The notes under the pieces: generated by a model
The model's input: only the letters and a program-made list of their open reading frames with translations
Told to the model about the DNA's origin: nothing
Databases searched by the model: none
Shown here: one piece after another, positions 16,298 to 25,689 of the stretch
Numbering within the stretch: the stretch's first letter is position 1
Layout: each line of letters starts with the position of its first letter
Program-made: the position numbers and the translations under genes
Origin: Streptomyces sp. NA04227
Lineage (GTDB): Bacteria > Actinomycetota > Actinomycetes > Streptomycetales > Streptomycetaceae
Reading direction: 5' to 3'
DNA length: 64,000 nt
Assembly (NCBI RefSeq): GCF_013364195.1
Contig: NZ_CP054918.1
Location: 1 to 64,000 of the forward strand

Positions 16298-17812
16298 ATG
16301 CGCACAGTCCGCGGAGTCGGATTCGCCGCACGGCGTGAACCGCGGGTGCTGCTGTGGGTCGCCGTGGGTGTGGTGGCGTTCGGGTCCCTCCTCGTGCTGG
16401 AGATGGCCGCGCGCCACTACGGCGTGCCAGGGCCGATCACCACCCAGGCGCGAGAGGTGATATTCCCTCCCAAACCGGGGCCGCTGTATGCCGGTCTGGC
16501 CTTGATGATGGTGACGCTCACCTGGCGGCAACGGCTGATCGCAGGCGGCGCCGCGGTCGGCATCGACATCGTCTTCGCGCTGGTGCGGTGGGCGGCCGAC
16601 GCCGAAGTGCCCGACGGCCGATCCTTCGGCAACGGCGCATTGTGGGTGATTCTGGGGTGCGCGGTCCTTGCCGCCACTCGCCGTACCGGCCAGGAACGTG
16701 TCCTGCTGCTGAAGGGTGCCGGCCTCGGCCTGCTGCTGGTGGCCGGTCGCAAGACCGGCGACGTCTGGCTGCTCATCACCTCGAAGGCCCGCCCGTCCGT
16801 GCTCGACCCGTACGTGGCAACCGCCGATCATGCGCTGGGTGACCCGGCGTGGTTGGCGGGCCGGCTGCTCAGGGCCTCCGGCCCGATGGGCACCCATCTT
16901 CTCGACCTGGTCTACGCTCAGCTCGCGGTGGCCGCGGTCGTAGTCGCGCTCTACCAACTGCGCAACGTGGCGGCCGAGGGGCGATTCCCGCGCCACCATG
17001 TGGTCCGCACCTTCCTGGCCATCGGCCTCCTCGGGCCGGCTGTCTACATGATCTTCCCGGTGGTCGGACCGGTCTTCGCCTACGGTCCGGGGGCCTCCGG
17101 CACCGGTGGCGTGCACTGGGCGGTGGCCGACCTGTGGCCGAACACGCCGCCGCCGATCGGTACTCCGCACCCGGTGACGTACGACGCGATCACCCCTCGC
17201 AACTGCATGCCCAGCCTGCATACGGCGTGGGCCACCGCGATCTTCATCCACTCCCGCAAGGGGCCGCGGATACTGCGATACGCAGGGACGTTCTGGCTGA
17301 TCGCCACGCTCGGCGCGACGCTGGGGTTCGGCTACCACTACGGTGTGGACCTCATTGCAGGCGTGGTGTTCGCGCTCACCATCGAGGCGGCTGTGCGCGC
17401 GCTCGCGTGCGGCTGGGACCGGTCAGCTACCCAACTGGTCGCTTACGGCGCGACGGTCTTCGCTGCGCTCCTCGTGTCGTATCGCTGGCTGCCGATGGAG
17501 ATGGCCGAGTACCCGCTGGTATTCGGACCACTTCTCGTTCTGGCGATGGCCTCGGTGATCCACCGGTACGTACGGACCACCAGGCTGTGGGAATCCGAGG
17601 CCGCACCGACACGGCAACCGGAACGGCAACCGCAACCGCAACCCGAACCCAGGCTCTTCCCCCGCGATCGCCGGGTTTCAGGCCGTGCCAAGTGCACGGA
17701 CTTGCTCGCCGAAGTCGGCGAGCAAGCGATGCCGACCGAACGGCTGCATGCGCCGCCGCAGGTCATGCACGGCTCCCCTGGCGCGGGCGGAGTTGACCTG
17801 GCGGACCAGTGA
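16298..17812 (+). CDS. PAP2/inositol-phosphorylceramide-synthase-like membrane protein
   Basis: About 504 residues from ATG 16298; a TTG at 16262 is an alternative. At least nine hydrophobic segments span residues 15-430. The lipid-phosphatase motifs are CMPSLHTAWA (motif 2) and GYHYGVDLIAG (motif 3), typical of the AUR1/PAP2 C-terminal superfamily that transfers or removes phosphate head groups on membrane lipids. The last 55-60 residues (after a QPERQPQPQPEP stretch) do not look like the family: they are encoded opposite the remnant of a regulator gene (17678-17960), so the natural C-terminus seems to have been replaced by a rearrangement. The membrane core is intact and may still function. 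Confidence 0.85.
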   Translation: MRTVRGVGFAARREPRVLLWVAVGVVAFGSLLVLEMAARHYGVPGPITTQAREVIFPPKPGPLYAGLALMMVTLTWRQRLIAGGAAVGIDIVFALVRWAADAEVPDGRSFGNGALWVILGCAVLAATRRTGQERVLLLKGAGLGLLLVAGRKTGDVWLLITSKARPSVLDPYVATADHALGDPAWLAGRLLRASGPMGTHLLDLVYAQLAVAAVVVALYQLRNVAAEGRFPRHHVVRTFLAIGLLGPAVYMIFPVVGPVFAYGPGASGTGGVHWAVADLWPNTPPPIGTPHPVTYDAITPRNCMPSLHTAWATAIFIHSRKGPRILRYAGTFWLIATLGATLGFGYHYGVDLIAGVVFALTIEAAVRALACGWDRSATQLVAYGATVFAALLVSYRWLPMEMAEYPLVFGPLLVLAMASVIHRYVRTTRLWESEAAPTRQPERQPQPQPEPRLFPRDRRVSGRAKCTDLLAEVGEQAMPTERLHAPPQVMHGSPGAGGVDLADQ

Positions 17813-17960
17813 GAGGGTGCGCATTCCGGCACCGTGGGCGGCGTCGAGGTCCTGGTCCGCTGCGTCAAGCTCGGCCGCCCGGTACGCGTCCCCGAGTACA
17901 TCGAGACGCGCACCGTCGAGCCTGTCCGCCGCGTCCGCGTCCGTGCCCGCTATGGGAGGG
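17678..17960 (-). pseudogene. C-terminal fragment of a TPR/HTH-type regulator
   Basis: Reading on the minus strand to a stop at 17678, the frame gives LDVLGDAYRAAELDAADQDL, MRTLSLVRQVNSARARGAVH, then DLRRRMQPFGRHRLLADFGE. This resembles the C-terminal end of Streptomyces XRE/TPR regulators. There is no start and no DNA-binding part. It overlaps the 3' end of the PAP2 frame on the opposite strand. Confidence 0.6.
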
Positions 17961-17984
17961 CTGCCTCAAGACGGGGCGTAGGTC

Positions 17985-18342
17985 GCAGCGGCGGCGTGAG
18001 TTCGGCACGGTCCGCAAGCTTCCTTTCGGGCGCTGGCAGGTGCGCCGCATCGGGCGGGGCGGCCTGCGGTACACCGCGCCGGAGGCCTTCGAGACCAAGT
18101 CCGACGCCCAGGCGTGGCTCAACCTCATCCGCGTCGACATCGAGCGCGACCAGTGGCACGACCCGGACACCGGGGGGTGAACTTCGAGGAGTACGCGCTC
18201 CGTTGGATGGAGGAGCGCGGCCTTGCCCCGACCACCGTCGATCGCTACCAAGGTCTGCTGCGCCTGCTTCCGCTTCTACGACCTCCGCCACACCGGCAAC
18301 ACGCTCGCCGCCGACACCCGCGTCACGATCAGCCCGAGGTAG
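17985..18342 (+). pseudogene. tyrosine-recombinase (integrase) with internal deletion
   Basis: REFGTVRKLPFGRWQVR and ETKSDAQAWLNLIRVDIERD form the N-terminal arm-binding domain of actinophage/ICE integrases. VNFEEYALRWMEERGLAPTT, DRYQGLL is the start of the core-binding domain in the next frame. The sequence then jumps to FRFYDLRHTGNTLAADTRVT, which belongs near the catalytic box II (the H-x-x-R region). About 200 residues of the middle and the catalytic Tyr are missing. No attachment site was identified. Confidence 0.78.
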
Positions 18343-18438
18343 CCATCCGACTTGCTCGGGGCTGAGGCCCGTGGACCTCGCATCGACGGACGAAACGCCT
18401 TCTCCACATCACTGCGGGCAAGGAGCGGTGCGTCCGCG

Positions 18439-19678
18439 TCAGCCGTGCAGGGCGGGTCCTCTGCAGGCCCGGAGGGGCAGGTCGACCCGAACCGTGAGTC
18501 CACCACCGGGGCGAGGAGTTGCGGTGACCCGGCCGTGGTGGGTGAGGGTGATCGCGCGAACGACGGCGAGTCCCAGCCCAAAGCCCTTGCTCCGGCGCTG
18601 TGGGCCGCGCTGGAACGGCTCGTAGAGGGTGGGGATCTCTTCGAGGGTCAGGACCGGGCCGGTGTTGACGACCTCGATGAAGGCGAGTTCCTCGAGGACA
18701 CCGGTGGTGATCTTCACCGTGCCGCCCGGGTGGTTGTGGCGTACGGCGTTGGCCAGCAGGTTCAGTGCGATCTGCCGGAGGAGGGCGGGGTCGCCCGCGA
18801 CCGGTGCGGGTGCGCTGTGCACGGTGACCCGCACCGCCGCTGTCCGGGCCTCTTCGGCCAGGTCCTCTTCGGCGTCCCTGGCACCGTCTGCCAGGTCGGC
18901 CGGGTGAGGGGTCAGGTTCTCGCTCTGGCCCCTGGCCAGGGTCAGCAGCGCGTCGATCAGACGCTCGGTGCGGGCGTTGGCTTCCAGCGCGCGTTGGAGA
19001 GCAGGTTGCAGGTCCCGCGGGAACGCGGCCCTGGGCGAGCGGGATCTCCAGCGCGGTGCGCTGCAGGGTGAGTGGGGTGCGTAGTTCGTGGGAGGCGTGG
19101 GCGGTGAACTGGCGTTGGGCGGTGAAGCTGCGGTGCAGGCGGTCGAGCATGGCGTCGAAGGTGTCGCCGAGTTCCCGGACTTCGTCGTGCGGTCCGGTCA
19201 GGTCGAGCCGTTCGTCCAGGGTGTTGTCGGCGTTGATCCGCTGGGCGGCGGCGGTGACTTGGGTGAGGCGGTGCAGCGAGCGACGGCCGGCCCACCAGGC
19301 GAGCAGTGCGGCGAGTGTGGTGAAGAGGGCCAGGAGGAGCAGGGACCGTACCAGTAGTTCGGACAGGACACTGCGCTGGAAGTCCTCGAAGGCTTCGGCA
19401 GGCGTGGTGGACTCGGCTCTGCCTGGCGGCACGGGGGTAGGGGCCGGTCCCGGAGCGCGGGGGCCGGTGAGCCGGGCGCCGGGCAGCGGACCGGCCACGG
19501 GGATGACGCGGTTGCGGTTGTCCTCGATGAGCTGCCGGGAGCTCAGCCAGTTGAGCACGAGCAGCGCGGTGCCGAGGATGGCGAAGACCGTGGTGGTGAC
19601 CAGAGCCAGTCGGCCGCGCAGGGGCAGCCGGTACGGTGCGGGGCGGCGGCCGGCAGGGCCCCGGTGCCGGCGGTTCAC
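18439..19678 (-). pseudogene. two-component sensor histidine kinase, frameshifted
   Basis: A kinase of about 412 codons, starting at GTG 19678 overlapping the response-regulator stop by 4 bp. The N-terminal membrane helix (LALVTTTVFAILGTALLVLN), a periplasmic stretch, a second helix, HAMP linker and H box (HASHELRTPL) are in one frame. Near 19014-19024 one extra C (minus strand, GTTCCCGCGG) shifts the frame. The match continues in another frame with RDLQPALQRALEANARTERL, the N box (LNLLANAVRHN) and the G box (GFGLGLAVVRA), ending at 18439. Without this one base the protein would be intact, so it is either a very recent inactivation or a sequencing error. Confidence 0.85.
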
Positions 19679-20331
19679 AGCCGGTACCCGAAGCCGGAGT
19701 CATGGTGGATCAGCGGTGGTTCGCCCATCTTGCGGCGCAGGGAGTGCACGGTGACGCGGACAGCGGTGGTGGCCGGGTCCAGCGCCGCGTCCCACAGGTT
19801 GTCCCGTAGTTCCTCGGTGGTGACGGGGGCGCCGTCCGCTTCCAGCAGCAGTTCCAGGACGCCGAGTTCCCTGGGGGTGAGCTTCAGCGGTCGGCTGTCT
19901 CGTTCGGCGGCTCTGCGCACGGTGTCCAGGCTGATGCCGTGACGGCTGAGCACCGTGGCGGTGCTGCCGGTGGAGGCACGTCGGCCGAGTGCGCGCAGCC
20001 GGGCGATCAGTTCCAGGTAGGAGAAGGGTTTGGCCATGTAGTCGTCGGCGCCCTGGCCGAGGCCGTCGACCAGGTCGGACAGGGAGCCGGCGGCGGTGAG
20101 CATCAGAATCCTGGCCGGGTAGCCGGCCGTGTTCAGTGCCCGGCATACGGCATCTCCGCTCAGTTGCGGCAGATCCCGGTCCAGGACCAGGACGTCGTAT
20201 TCGGTGGCGGCCGTCATTTCGAGCGCGCGCGCACCGTCGTGGGCGACGTCGCAGATCATGCCTTCCGCTCGCAGGCCGTCGGCGAGCAGGGCGGCCAGCT
20301 CCACCTCGTCCTCAACGATGAGCACTCGCAT
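19675..20331 (-). CDS. OmpR/PhoB-family response regulator
   Basis: A 218-residue regulator. ATG 20331 is preferred because GGAG lies six bases before it; ATG 20343 is the alternative. Receiver: VEDE acidic pair, phospho-acceptor Asp in VLVLDRDLP, Thr in MLTAAGS and Lys in MAKPF. Effector: winged helix with RPLKLTPRELGVLELLLEA, VTTEELRDNLWD and VRVTVHSLRRKM, ending GFGYRL. It is the first gene of an operon with the histidine kinase and is divergent from a lipoprotein/ABC-export operon that it probably controls. Confidence 0.92.
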   Translation of the reverse strand: MRVLIVEDEVELAALLADGLRAEGMICDVAHDGARALEMTAATEYDVLVLDRDLPQLSGDAVCRALNTAGYPARILMLTAAGSLSDLVDGLGQGADDYMAKPFSYLELIARLRALGRRASTGSTATVLSRHGISLDTVRRAAERDSRPLKLTPRELGVLELLLEADGAPVTTEELRDNLWDAALDPATTAVRVTVHSLRRKMGEPPLIHHDSGFGYRL

Positions 20332-20402
20332 TCTTCGCTCCATGTGTCTGCGCCAGGCGCTGTCGTGCCTGCGAACCCACTGGTCAGCATGGGCTCGGGG
20401 GC

Positions 20403-20443
20403 GTTAGCCGGCGGTTAGGCGCACGCTCACCGGTGCCTAACCG
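20403..20443. promoter_or_regulatory. candidate response-regulator binding site
   Basis: Between the divergent regulator and lipoprotein genes, GTTAG occurs at 20403-20407 and again at 20414-20418. The 11-bp spacing is typical of OmpR-family direct repeats. The second copy is also part of an inverted repeat, CGGTTAGGC (20412-20420) against GCCTAACCG (20435-20443). Confidence 0.55.
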
Positions 20444-20498
20444 GACGCTCCGTAGAACGGTCTGGACGTCATTGTCGAGATCCAGCAGGGAGCAGAAC

Positions 20499-21026
20499 AT
20501 GCGTAGCCGAACCGAACGGGCCCTCATGATGGCAGCCGCCGTGACCGCGGCGCTGGTGATGAGTGGTTGTTCCGCACAGGATTCCGCGCCCAAGGTCGCC
20601 GGGGACCACGGAGAGGGTTCAAGCAAGCCGCAGGACGACAACGCGGTCCGTCGGGCGTGGGTGACCTGCATGCACGAGCAGGGGCAGAACCAGGTCCAGC
20701 AGGACAAGGACGGCAACATCTTCACCCCCGCCGCCAAGACCGGGGCCGAGGCTTCCACTGCCGCGTACGAGGCGGCCGTCAAGGTCTGCGACGCGAAGAA
20801 TCCCGGCATCCACCAGGCCAAGGCGAAGGGCTTTCAGAAGTTCGTCGACGAGGCGCGTGCCTGGGTCGCGTGCGCGCGCAAGAACGGCTACGCCGACCTC
20901 CCCGACCCCGACCCCAAGACCGCCGTCCTCCACATACCGAAGCAGTCGTTCGACCAGGCCAAGTGGGCCGCAGTGCAGCAGCCCTGCAGCAAGCTTCCCG
21001 GTCCCAGCTTCACGATCGGCCAGTGA
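20499..21026 (+). CDS. secreted lipoprotein of an ABC-export operon
   Basis: A 175-residue protein with a type II signal: MRSRTERALMMAAAVTAALV followed by the lipobox MSG-C. The mature part has four further cysteines (TCMHEQG, VCDAKNP, ACARKNG, QPCSKLP), which may form disulfides outside the membrane. CAGGGAGCAG precedes the ATG at 20499. It starts the operon divergent from the two-component system and is followed two bases later by an efflux adaptor, so it is probably an accessory or sensing lipoprotein of the MacB-like exporter. Confidence 0.85.
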   Translation: MRSRTERALMMAAAVTAALVMSGCSAQDSAPKVAGDHGEGSSKPQDDNAVRRAWVTCMHEQGQNQVQQDKDGNIFTPAAKTGAEASTAAYEAAVKVCDAKNPGIHQAKAKGFQKFVDEARAWVACARKNGYADLPDPDPKTAVLHIPKQSFDQAKWAAVQQPCSKLPGPSFTIGQ

Positions 21027-21028
21027 CC

Positions 21029-22171
21029 ATGTCCCCAACTGTCGAGCCCGCCGACTCCGCTGAGATCGGGTCCCCCGCCGCACGCAGGAAGCGCCGCAGG
21101 ATCGTCCTCCCGCTCCTGCTGACAGCCGCGGTCGGCGGGGCTGCCGCACTGGGCACGACGCGCCCGTGGGAGCGCCAGAGTTCCGTTGCCGAGCAGCCGT
21201 CCCTGAGCCACGGCACCGTGACGGTGGAGAAAGGGTCGCTGTCCAGCAGCATCCAGGTCGGCGGGGCGCTCAGCTACGACGCGCCCACGCCCGTCGTCGC
21301 CTCCGGCCACGGAACCTTCACCGCTCTGCCCGCAGTGGGCTCCGTCGTGAAGGCGGGCGGCAAGCTCTACGAGGTCGATGGGGCCCCTGTCGTCCTCATG
21401 AAAGGGAACAGGCCCCTGTGGCGTGACCTGGGCCCTGGCGTCGGCGATGGCGCCGATGTCAAGCAGCTCAAGGGCAACCTGGTCGCGCTCGGCTACGCCG
21501 ACGGCCTCGGCCTGGCCGTCGACGAGAAGTTCACACCGGGCACCGCCACCGCCGTCAAGCGGTGGCAGAAGGCCCTGGGTGTCAAAGAGACCGGAACGGT
21601 CGTGCTCGGCAGCGTCGTCATGCTGCCGCAGACCCGCGTGCGGGTGCAAAAGGTCGGCGCGCAGCTCGGCTCGCCGCTTGGTTCGAGCCCGGTCCTGACC
21701 GTGAGCAGCACTGATCTCGTCGCGATCGTGCACCCTGCCGAGAATCAGCTGTCCCGGTTCGCACCCAACGGCAAGGCGGTGGTGAACCTCGCTGAGGGCG
21801 GCACCGTTCAGGGGCGTATCCGTTCCCTGATCCGCGGAGGTGACGGGGGTGACGGAGGCGACAGCGGACCGGATGGTTCCGGCGGCGATCAGCAGAAGAC
21901 CGCGGTCACCGTCGTGCTGGACAGGCAGGACAAGGCCCGGCATGCCGGACCGTCGTCCGTGACGGTCAACGTCGTGGGCGACACCGCCGGTGATGCCCTC
22001 ATCGTCCCCGTCACCGCGCTGCTCGCCCTGGACGGCGGCGGCTACGGCGTCAAGGTCGTCGACGGCACCACCGCCCGGCTGGTCAAGGTCCGGCTGGGAC
22101 TGGTCGCCGACGCCAAGGCACAGATCAGCGGGGACGTGAAGAGCGGCGACCAGGTGGTGATCCCGAAGTGA
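21029..22171 (+). CDS. peptidoglycan-binding/HlyD-like efflux adaptor
   Basis: A 380-residue membrane-anchored protein. An N-terminal basic stretch and hydrophobic helix (RRIVLPLLLTAAVGGAAALG) anchor it. Beta-rich lipoyl/barrel segments surround a peptidoglycan-binding-1 type helical domain (DVKQLKGNLVALGYADGLGL and TATAVKRWQKALGV, about residues 150-190). The C-terminal barrel ends GDVKSGDQVVIP. This is the actinobacterial version of a MacA-type membrane-fusion protein. Start ATG 21029; GTG 21023 overlapping the previous stop is possible. It overlaps the ATPase gene by 4 bp. Confidence 0.87.
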   Translation: MSPTVEPADSAEIGSPAARRKRRRIVLPLLLTAAVGGAAALGTTRPWERQSSVAEQPSLSHGTVTVEKGSLSSSIQVGGALSYDAPTPVVASGHGTFTALPAVGSVVKAGGKLYEVDGAPVVLMKGNRPLWRDLGPGVGDGADVKQLKGNLVALGYADGLGLAVDEKFTPGTATAVKRWQKALGVKETGTVVLGSVVMLPQTRVRVQKVGAQLGSPLGSSPVLTVSSTDLVAIVHPAENQLSRFAPNGKAVVNLAEGGTVQGRIRSLIRGGDGGDGGDSGPDGSGGDQQKTAVTVVLDRQDKARHAGPSSVTVNVVGDTAGDALIVPVTALLALDGGGYGVKVVDGTTARLVKVRLGLVADAKAQISGDVKSGDQVVIPK

Positions 22172-22896
22172 CGCTGCCACCGACACAGGGCAGAACACCC
22201 GTGCTGGAGCTCGCCGGCATCACCAAGGAGTACCCGGGGTCACCCCCGCTGCGCATTCTGCACGGCATCGACCTCACCGTCGAAGCCGGTGAACTCCTCG
22301 CCGTGGTCGGCCCCTCGGGCTCGGGTAAATCCACCCTCCTCGCCCTCCTCGGATCGCTGGACCGGCCCACCGCCGGGCAGTTGCGCTTCGAAGGACGCGA
22401 GCTGTCCGACCTCTCCGACGCAGAACTGGCCGCTCTGCGTGCGCACCGGATCGGCTTCGTCTTCCAGCAGTTCTTCCTCCTCTGCGGACTCACCACGGTC
22501 GAGAACGTCGCCACCGGCCTCCTCTACAGCGGCGCCTCCGCCGCACGGCGGCGCGACGCGGCCGTCGAAGCCCTGCACAAGGTGGGCCTCGGACACCGCC
22601 TCGGTCACCACCCCGACCAGCTCTCCGGCGGGGAGAAGCAGCGCGTCGCGATCGCCCGCGCCCTCGTCGGCCGCCCGGCGCTCCTGCTCGCCGACGAACC
22701 CACCGGGGCGCTCGACAGCGCCTCCGGCGCAGCCGTCGTCGACCTTCTGCGCGCCCTGAACGCGGGCGGCACCACCGTCGTTGTCATCACCCACGACCGC
22801 GACCTCGCCACGTCCCTCCCCAGGCGCATCGGCATCCACGACGGCCGGATCGACTTCGACGAACGCAGCCCGCGCCCCGCAGGAGCCGCCCCATGA
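22168..22896 (+). CDS. MacB/LolD-type ABC transporter ATPase
   Basis: A 242-residue ATPase starting at GTG 22168 within the adaptor stop. Walker A is GPSGSGKST, the Q-loop is in GFVFQQFFLL, the signature is LSGGEKQR, Walker B is LLLADEPTGALD, and the switch His is VVVITHD. The sequence is of the MacB/LolD/FtsE subgroup that powers mechanotransmission rather than solute transport through its own channel. Overlaps the permease by 4 bp; works with genes 20499-24086. Confidence 0.93.
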   Translation: MTLPPTQGRTPVLELAGITKEYPGSPPLRILHGIDLTVEAGELLAVVGPSGSGKSTLLALLGSLDRPTAGQLRFEGRELSDLSDAELAALRAHRIGFVFQQFFLLCGLTTVENVATGLLYSGASAARRRDAAVEALHKVGLGHRLGHHPDQLSGGEKQRVAIARALVGRPALLLADEPTGALDSASGAAVVDLLRALNAGGTTVVVITHDRDLATSLPRRIGIHDGRIDFDERSPRPAGAAP

Positions 22897-24086
22897 CATC
22901 CCCCCTGCGCCGCACCCGGCTGCGCCCGACCGACCTGCTGCGCCTCGGCATGATCGGCCCGCGCACGCGCAAGATGCGCTCCGCCCTGTCGGCCCTCGGT
23001 ATCTGTCTGGGCATCGCCGCCGTCATCGCCGTGACCGGGATCTCCTCGTCCAACCAGGCGCACTTGCTGGCCCGCCTGGACCAGCTCGGCTCCAACCTGA
23101 TCACCGTCGCGCCCGGAAAGGGTCCCGACCAGCAACCCGTACCGCTGCCGCGCACGGCTGAGAAGATGCTCGCCAACATCGCCCCCGTACAGCAGGTCAC
23201 CGCGACCGGAGCCACCAAGGCCGAGGTCTACCGCAACGACCTGGTACCCAGGCAGCAGACCGGCAGCATCACCGTGCTCGCCGCCCGGCTGAACCTGCTC
23301 GACGTCCTGCACGCCACCCTGCTCAGCGGAAAGTGGCTGGACAAAGCCGGCGAGAACCTCCCCGTCACCGTGCTCGGCGACCAGGCCGCACAGCGCCTCG
23401 GTGTGACCGCGCCGGGCGAACGGGTCTGGCTGGGCGGACAGTCGTACATCGTCACGGGAATCCTGGCGCCGAACGAGCTGGCCCCCGAACTCGGCACCGC
23501 CGCCCTGGTCGGCTGGCCCCAGGCCACCGCCCATCTCGGCGCGGACGGCACCGCCGCCACCATCTACCTGCGGGCCTACCCTGAACGTGTTCCCAACGTT
23601 CAGACCGTGGCCGGAGCCACCGCGAACCCGGCCAGCCCGAGCATGGTCGCCGTCAGCCGACCCTCCGACCTGCTCACGGCACGGAGCGAGACAAAGGGCG
23701 CGCTCACCGGGCTTGTCCTCTCCCTCGCCGCAGTCGCCCTGCTCGTGGGCGGCGTCGGCATCGCCAACACCATGGTGGTAGGCGTGATGGAACGCCGCGG
23801 CGAGATTGGGCTGCGCCGCGCCCTGGGCGCCAGAGGGGGGCAGATCGCCGTTCAATTCCTGCTGGAAGCCGTGCTGATGGGGTTCATCGGCGGTATCGGC
23901 GGGCTGATCGCGGGCAGCCTCACCGTCTACGGCTACGCCCTCGCCCAGGGGTGGCCAGCCTCCATCCCCTTCTACACGATCGTCGCCGGCCCACTCGTCT
24001 CCGTCCTGGTGGCCGCGATCGCCGGGATCTACCCGGCCCTGCGCGCAGCCAGGGCATCCCCGACGGACGCTCTGCGCTCAGCCTGA
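22893..24086 (+). CDS. MacB/FtsX-type ABC transporter permease
   Basis: A 397-residue permease starting at ATG 22893 (ATGA overlap). One membrane helix near residues 30-50 (LSALGICLGIAAVIAVTGIS) precedes a MacB-type extracytoplasmic domain of about 210 residues. Three C-terminal helices follow; they include the typical VGGVGIANTMVVGVMERRGE and IGLRRALGAR motifs. With the adaptor and ATPase it forms a tripartite-like exporter for a peptide, lipid or antibiotic, presumably induced by the divergent two-component system. The end, AARASPTDALR, is the family's usual terminus, so the gene is complete. Confidence 0.92.
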   Translation: MTSPLRRTRLRPTDLLRLGMIGPRTRKMRSALSALGICLGIAAVIAVTGISSSNQAHLLARLDQLGSNLITVAPGKGPDQQPVPLPRTAEKMLANIAPVQQVTATGATKAEVYRNDLVPRQQTGSITVLAARLNLLDVLHATLLSGKWLDKAGENLPVTVLGDQAAQRLGVTAPGERVWLGGQSYIVTGILAPNELAPELGTAALVGWPQATAHLGADGTAATIYLRAYPERVPNVQTVAGATANPASPSMVAVSRPSDLLTARSETKGALTGLVLSLAAVALLVGGVGIANTMVVGVMERRGEIGLRRALGARGGQIAVQFLLEAVLMGFIGGIGGLIAGSLTVYGYALAQGWPASIPFYTIVAGPLVSVLVAAIAGIYPALRAARASPTDALRSA

Positions 24087-24851
24087 CGGAAACGCTGCCG
24101 TTCGACACGCCGATGGTCCATGCTGATCCGTTCGTCAGCCTGGCGCTCTGCGCCAAGTCCACCAGCCGGATCAAACTCGGTATCGCGGTCACCTCACCGG
24201 CGCTGCGCTCTGCCCCCGCTGCGGCGGCGGCGCTCAGCAGTCTCAACGCCCTCGCCCCCGGCCGCGTCATCTGCGGGGTCGGCACCGGCAACACCGCACG
24301 CCGCACGCTGGGCTTGCGGCCTACGAAAATGGTCGAGCTGGAGTCGTTCACGGCCGTCCTGCAGGATCTCACCGCCGGCTGTGAGACGGACTACCGCGAG
24401 GGAACCCGGACCAGCGGGGTGCGCTTCCTGCACGTCGGCGGCTGCGTCAACACCGAGGACCCGGTGGAGTTCGTCGTGGCTGCATTCGGGCCGAAAGGCG
24501 CCGCCGTCGCCGGCCGCCTGGGGACAGGAATTATCTCCTTCGCGCTGCACGCCCCCGCGGCCTGGTCCACGCTCGGCCAGGCCCGCCGGGCTGCGGCACA
24601 GGCCGCGGGCAACAGCGAGAAGACGCATTCGTACCTCGTCTCCTCCTTGTACCTCCTCGCCGACGGCGAGGACCGGTACGGCGATGCCGTCAAGGACGCG
24701 ATGGGGCACATCGCGGTGAGCGCACTGATCCTCGCAGTGGAGGACTCGGCCTTCCGCGCGGCCCTGCCCCAGGAGGAGGCCGCGGCCGTCGACCGCCTGC
24801 TCCACCTACGTGGTACCGGAAATGGCCGAGTTCGCGCGGCTGTTGCCCTGA
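24087..24851 (+). pseudogene. LLM-class (F420-type) oxidoreductase remnant
   Basis: Directly after the permease stop, the sequence reads ETLPFDTPMVHADPFVSLAL, TSRIKLGIAVTSPALRSAPA and LNALAPGRVICGVGTGNTAR, a luciferase-like monooxygenase/F420 reductase. The first 40 or so residues of the family are missing, so the gene was cut at the join with the permease. Near 24805 a frame change gives TYVVPEMAEFARLLP and a stop at 24849-24851. Confidence 0.78.
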
Positions 24852-25356
24852 TGCTGTGCAGCCACGGTCATGGCGGCCCCGCACCACCGTCCACCCTCCT
24901 CGATCGGCAGGGACGATGCTCAGCGGCCGACGCATTGGCGCGAGCGTCGGCGAAAGCAGCAGCGGGTTGCTGTGCACCTTTTGCTGTGCACCTTCATGTG
25001 TTCTCCCGTGCGGGACCATCCCGCGATCGCCGTGCGGCGGGTACCGGGGGCAAGAGGACGGCTTATCGAGGCAGGCATGGCCCGGCTGGCGCAGAAATAG
25101 TCGCTGCTGTCGGGGTCGTTTTGAGTTGCCCGTACGAGGCGCCCGTCTTAGCCTGAAAGGTGGGATTCACGAATCGCAGCAAGTCGGGTTGTGGGGAAAT
25201 CTCGATGCGATAGGTCGATGAAGATTGGCCCCGTACTGCCACCTATGGCCGATTGCGCAAAACACAGTGGCTATGAGGTGATTAAGTAGTCAACAAAGTA
25301 TGGGGCGGTCAACTACCCAACTGCGATCACGGGAGCACAGGAAGGACGGGTCAATC
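24852..25356. other. intergenic region, no gene seen
   Basis: About 500 bp. It contains a 14-bp direct duplication (TTGCTGTGCACCTT twice, near 24968-24995). A lower-GC stretch from about 25170 to 25330 probably carries the promoter of the small gene at 25357. Confidence 0.5.
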
Positions 25357-25593
25357 ATGGCGAAGCCTCACGAGCAGAAAGCGCAAGCAGAAAGTCGCAG
25401 TGGAGCTCACGGAACCACCTGGGAAGTGCGTTGCCCGCAAGAAGGCGATGCCCCACTCGGCACCGTCTACGACAGGGCAGAGGATGCCGAACGGGCTGCG
25501 GAAGGGCACAATGCCCAGTTCACTCCGCCGCATTACGCCTCGGTGCAGGAGTATTTCCCTGATCCTTATGATCCCGAGAGGCCGGAGCATTGA
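25357..25593 (+). CDS. small hypothetical protein
   Basis: A 78-residue hydrophilic protein starting at ATG 25357 after AGGAAGGACGG, a good ribosome-binding site. It begins MAKPHEQKAQAESRSGAHGT and contains TWEVRCPQEGDAPLGTVYDR and DAERAAEGHNAQF, ending YFPDPYDPERPEH. The single Cys and the tryptophan-starting beta pair suggest a small compact fold. No family is recognised. It stands alone, followed by a phage-derived remnant on the other strand. Confidence 0.65.
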   Translation: MAKPHEQKAQAESRSGAHGTTWEVRCPQEGDAPLGTVYDRAEDAERAAEGHNAQFTPPHYASVQEYFPDPYDPERPEH

Positions 25594-25689
25594 TGAGCTT
25601 GGTGAGGGATGGTGTCGAGTCTATTTCCAGCCCAAATAGGCGTTAATTCCTCGCTGTAAGGTCTTCTGGAGGAAGGTAAGGCACTCGAG

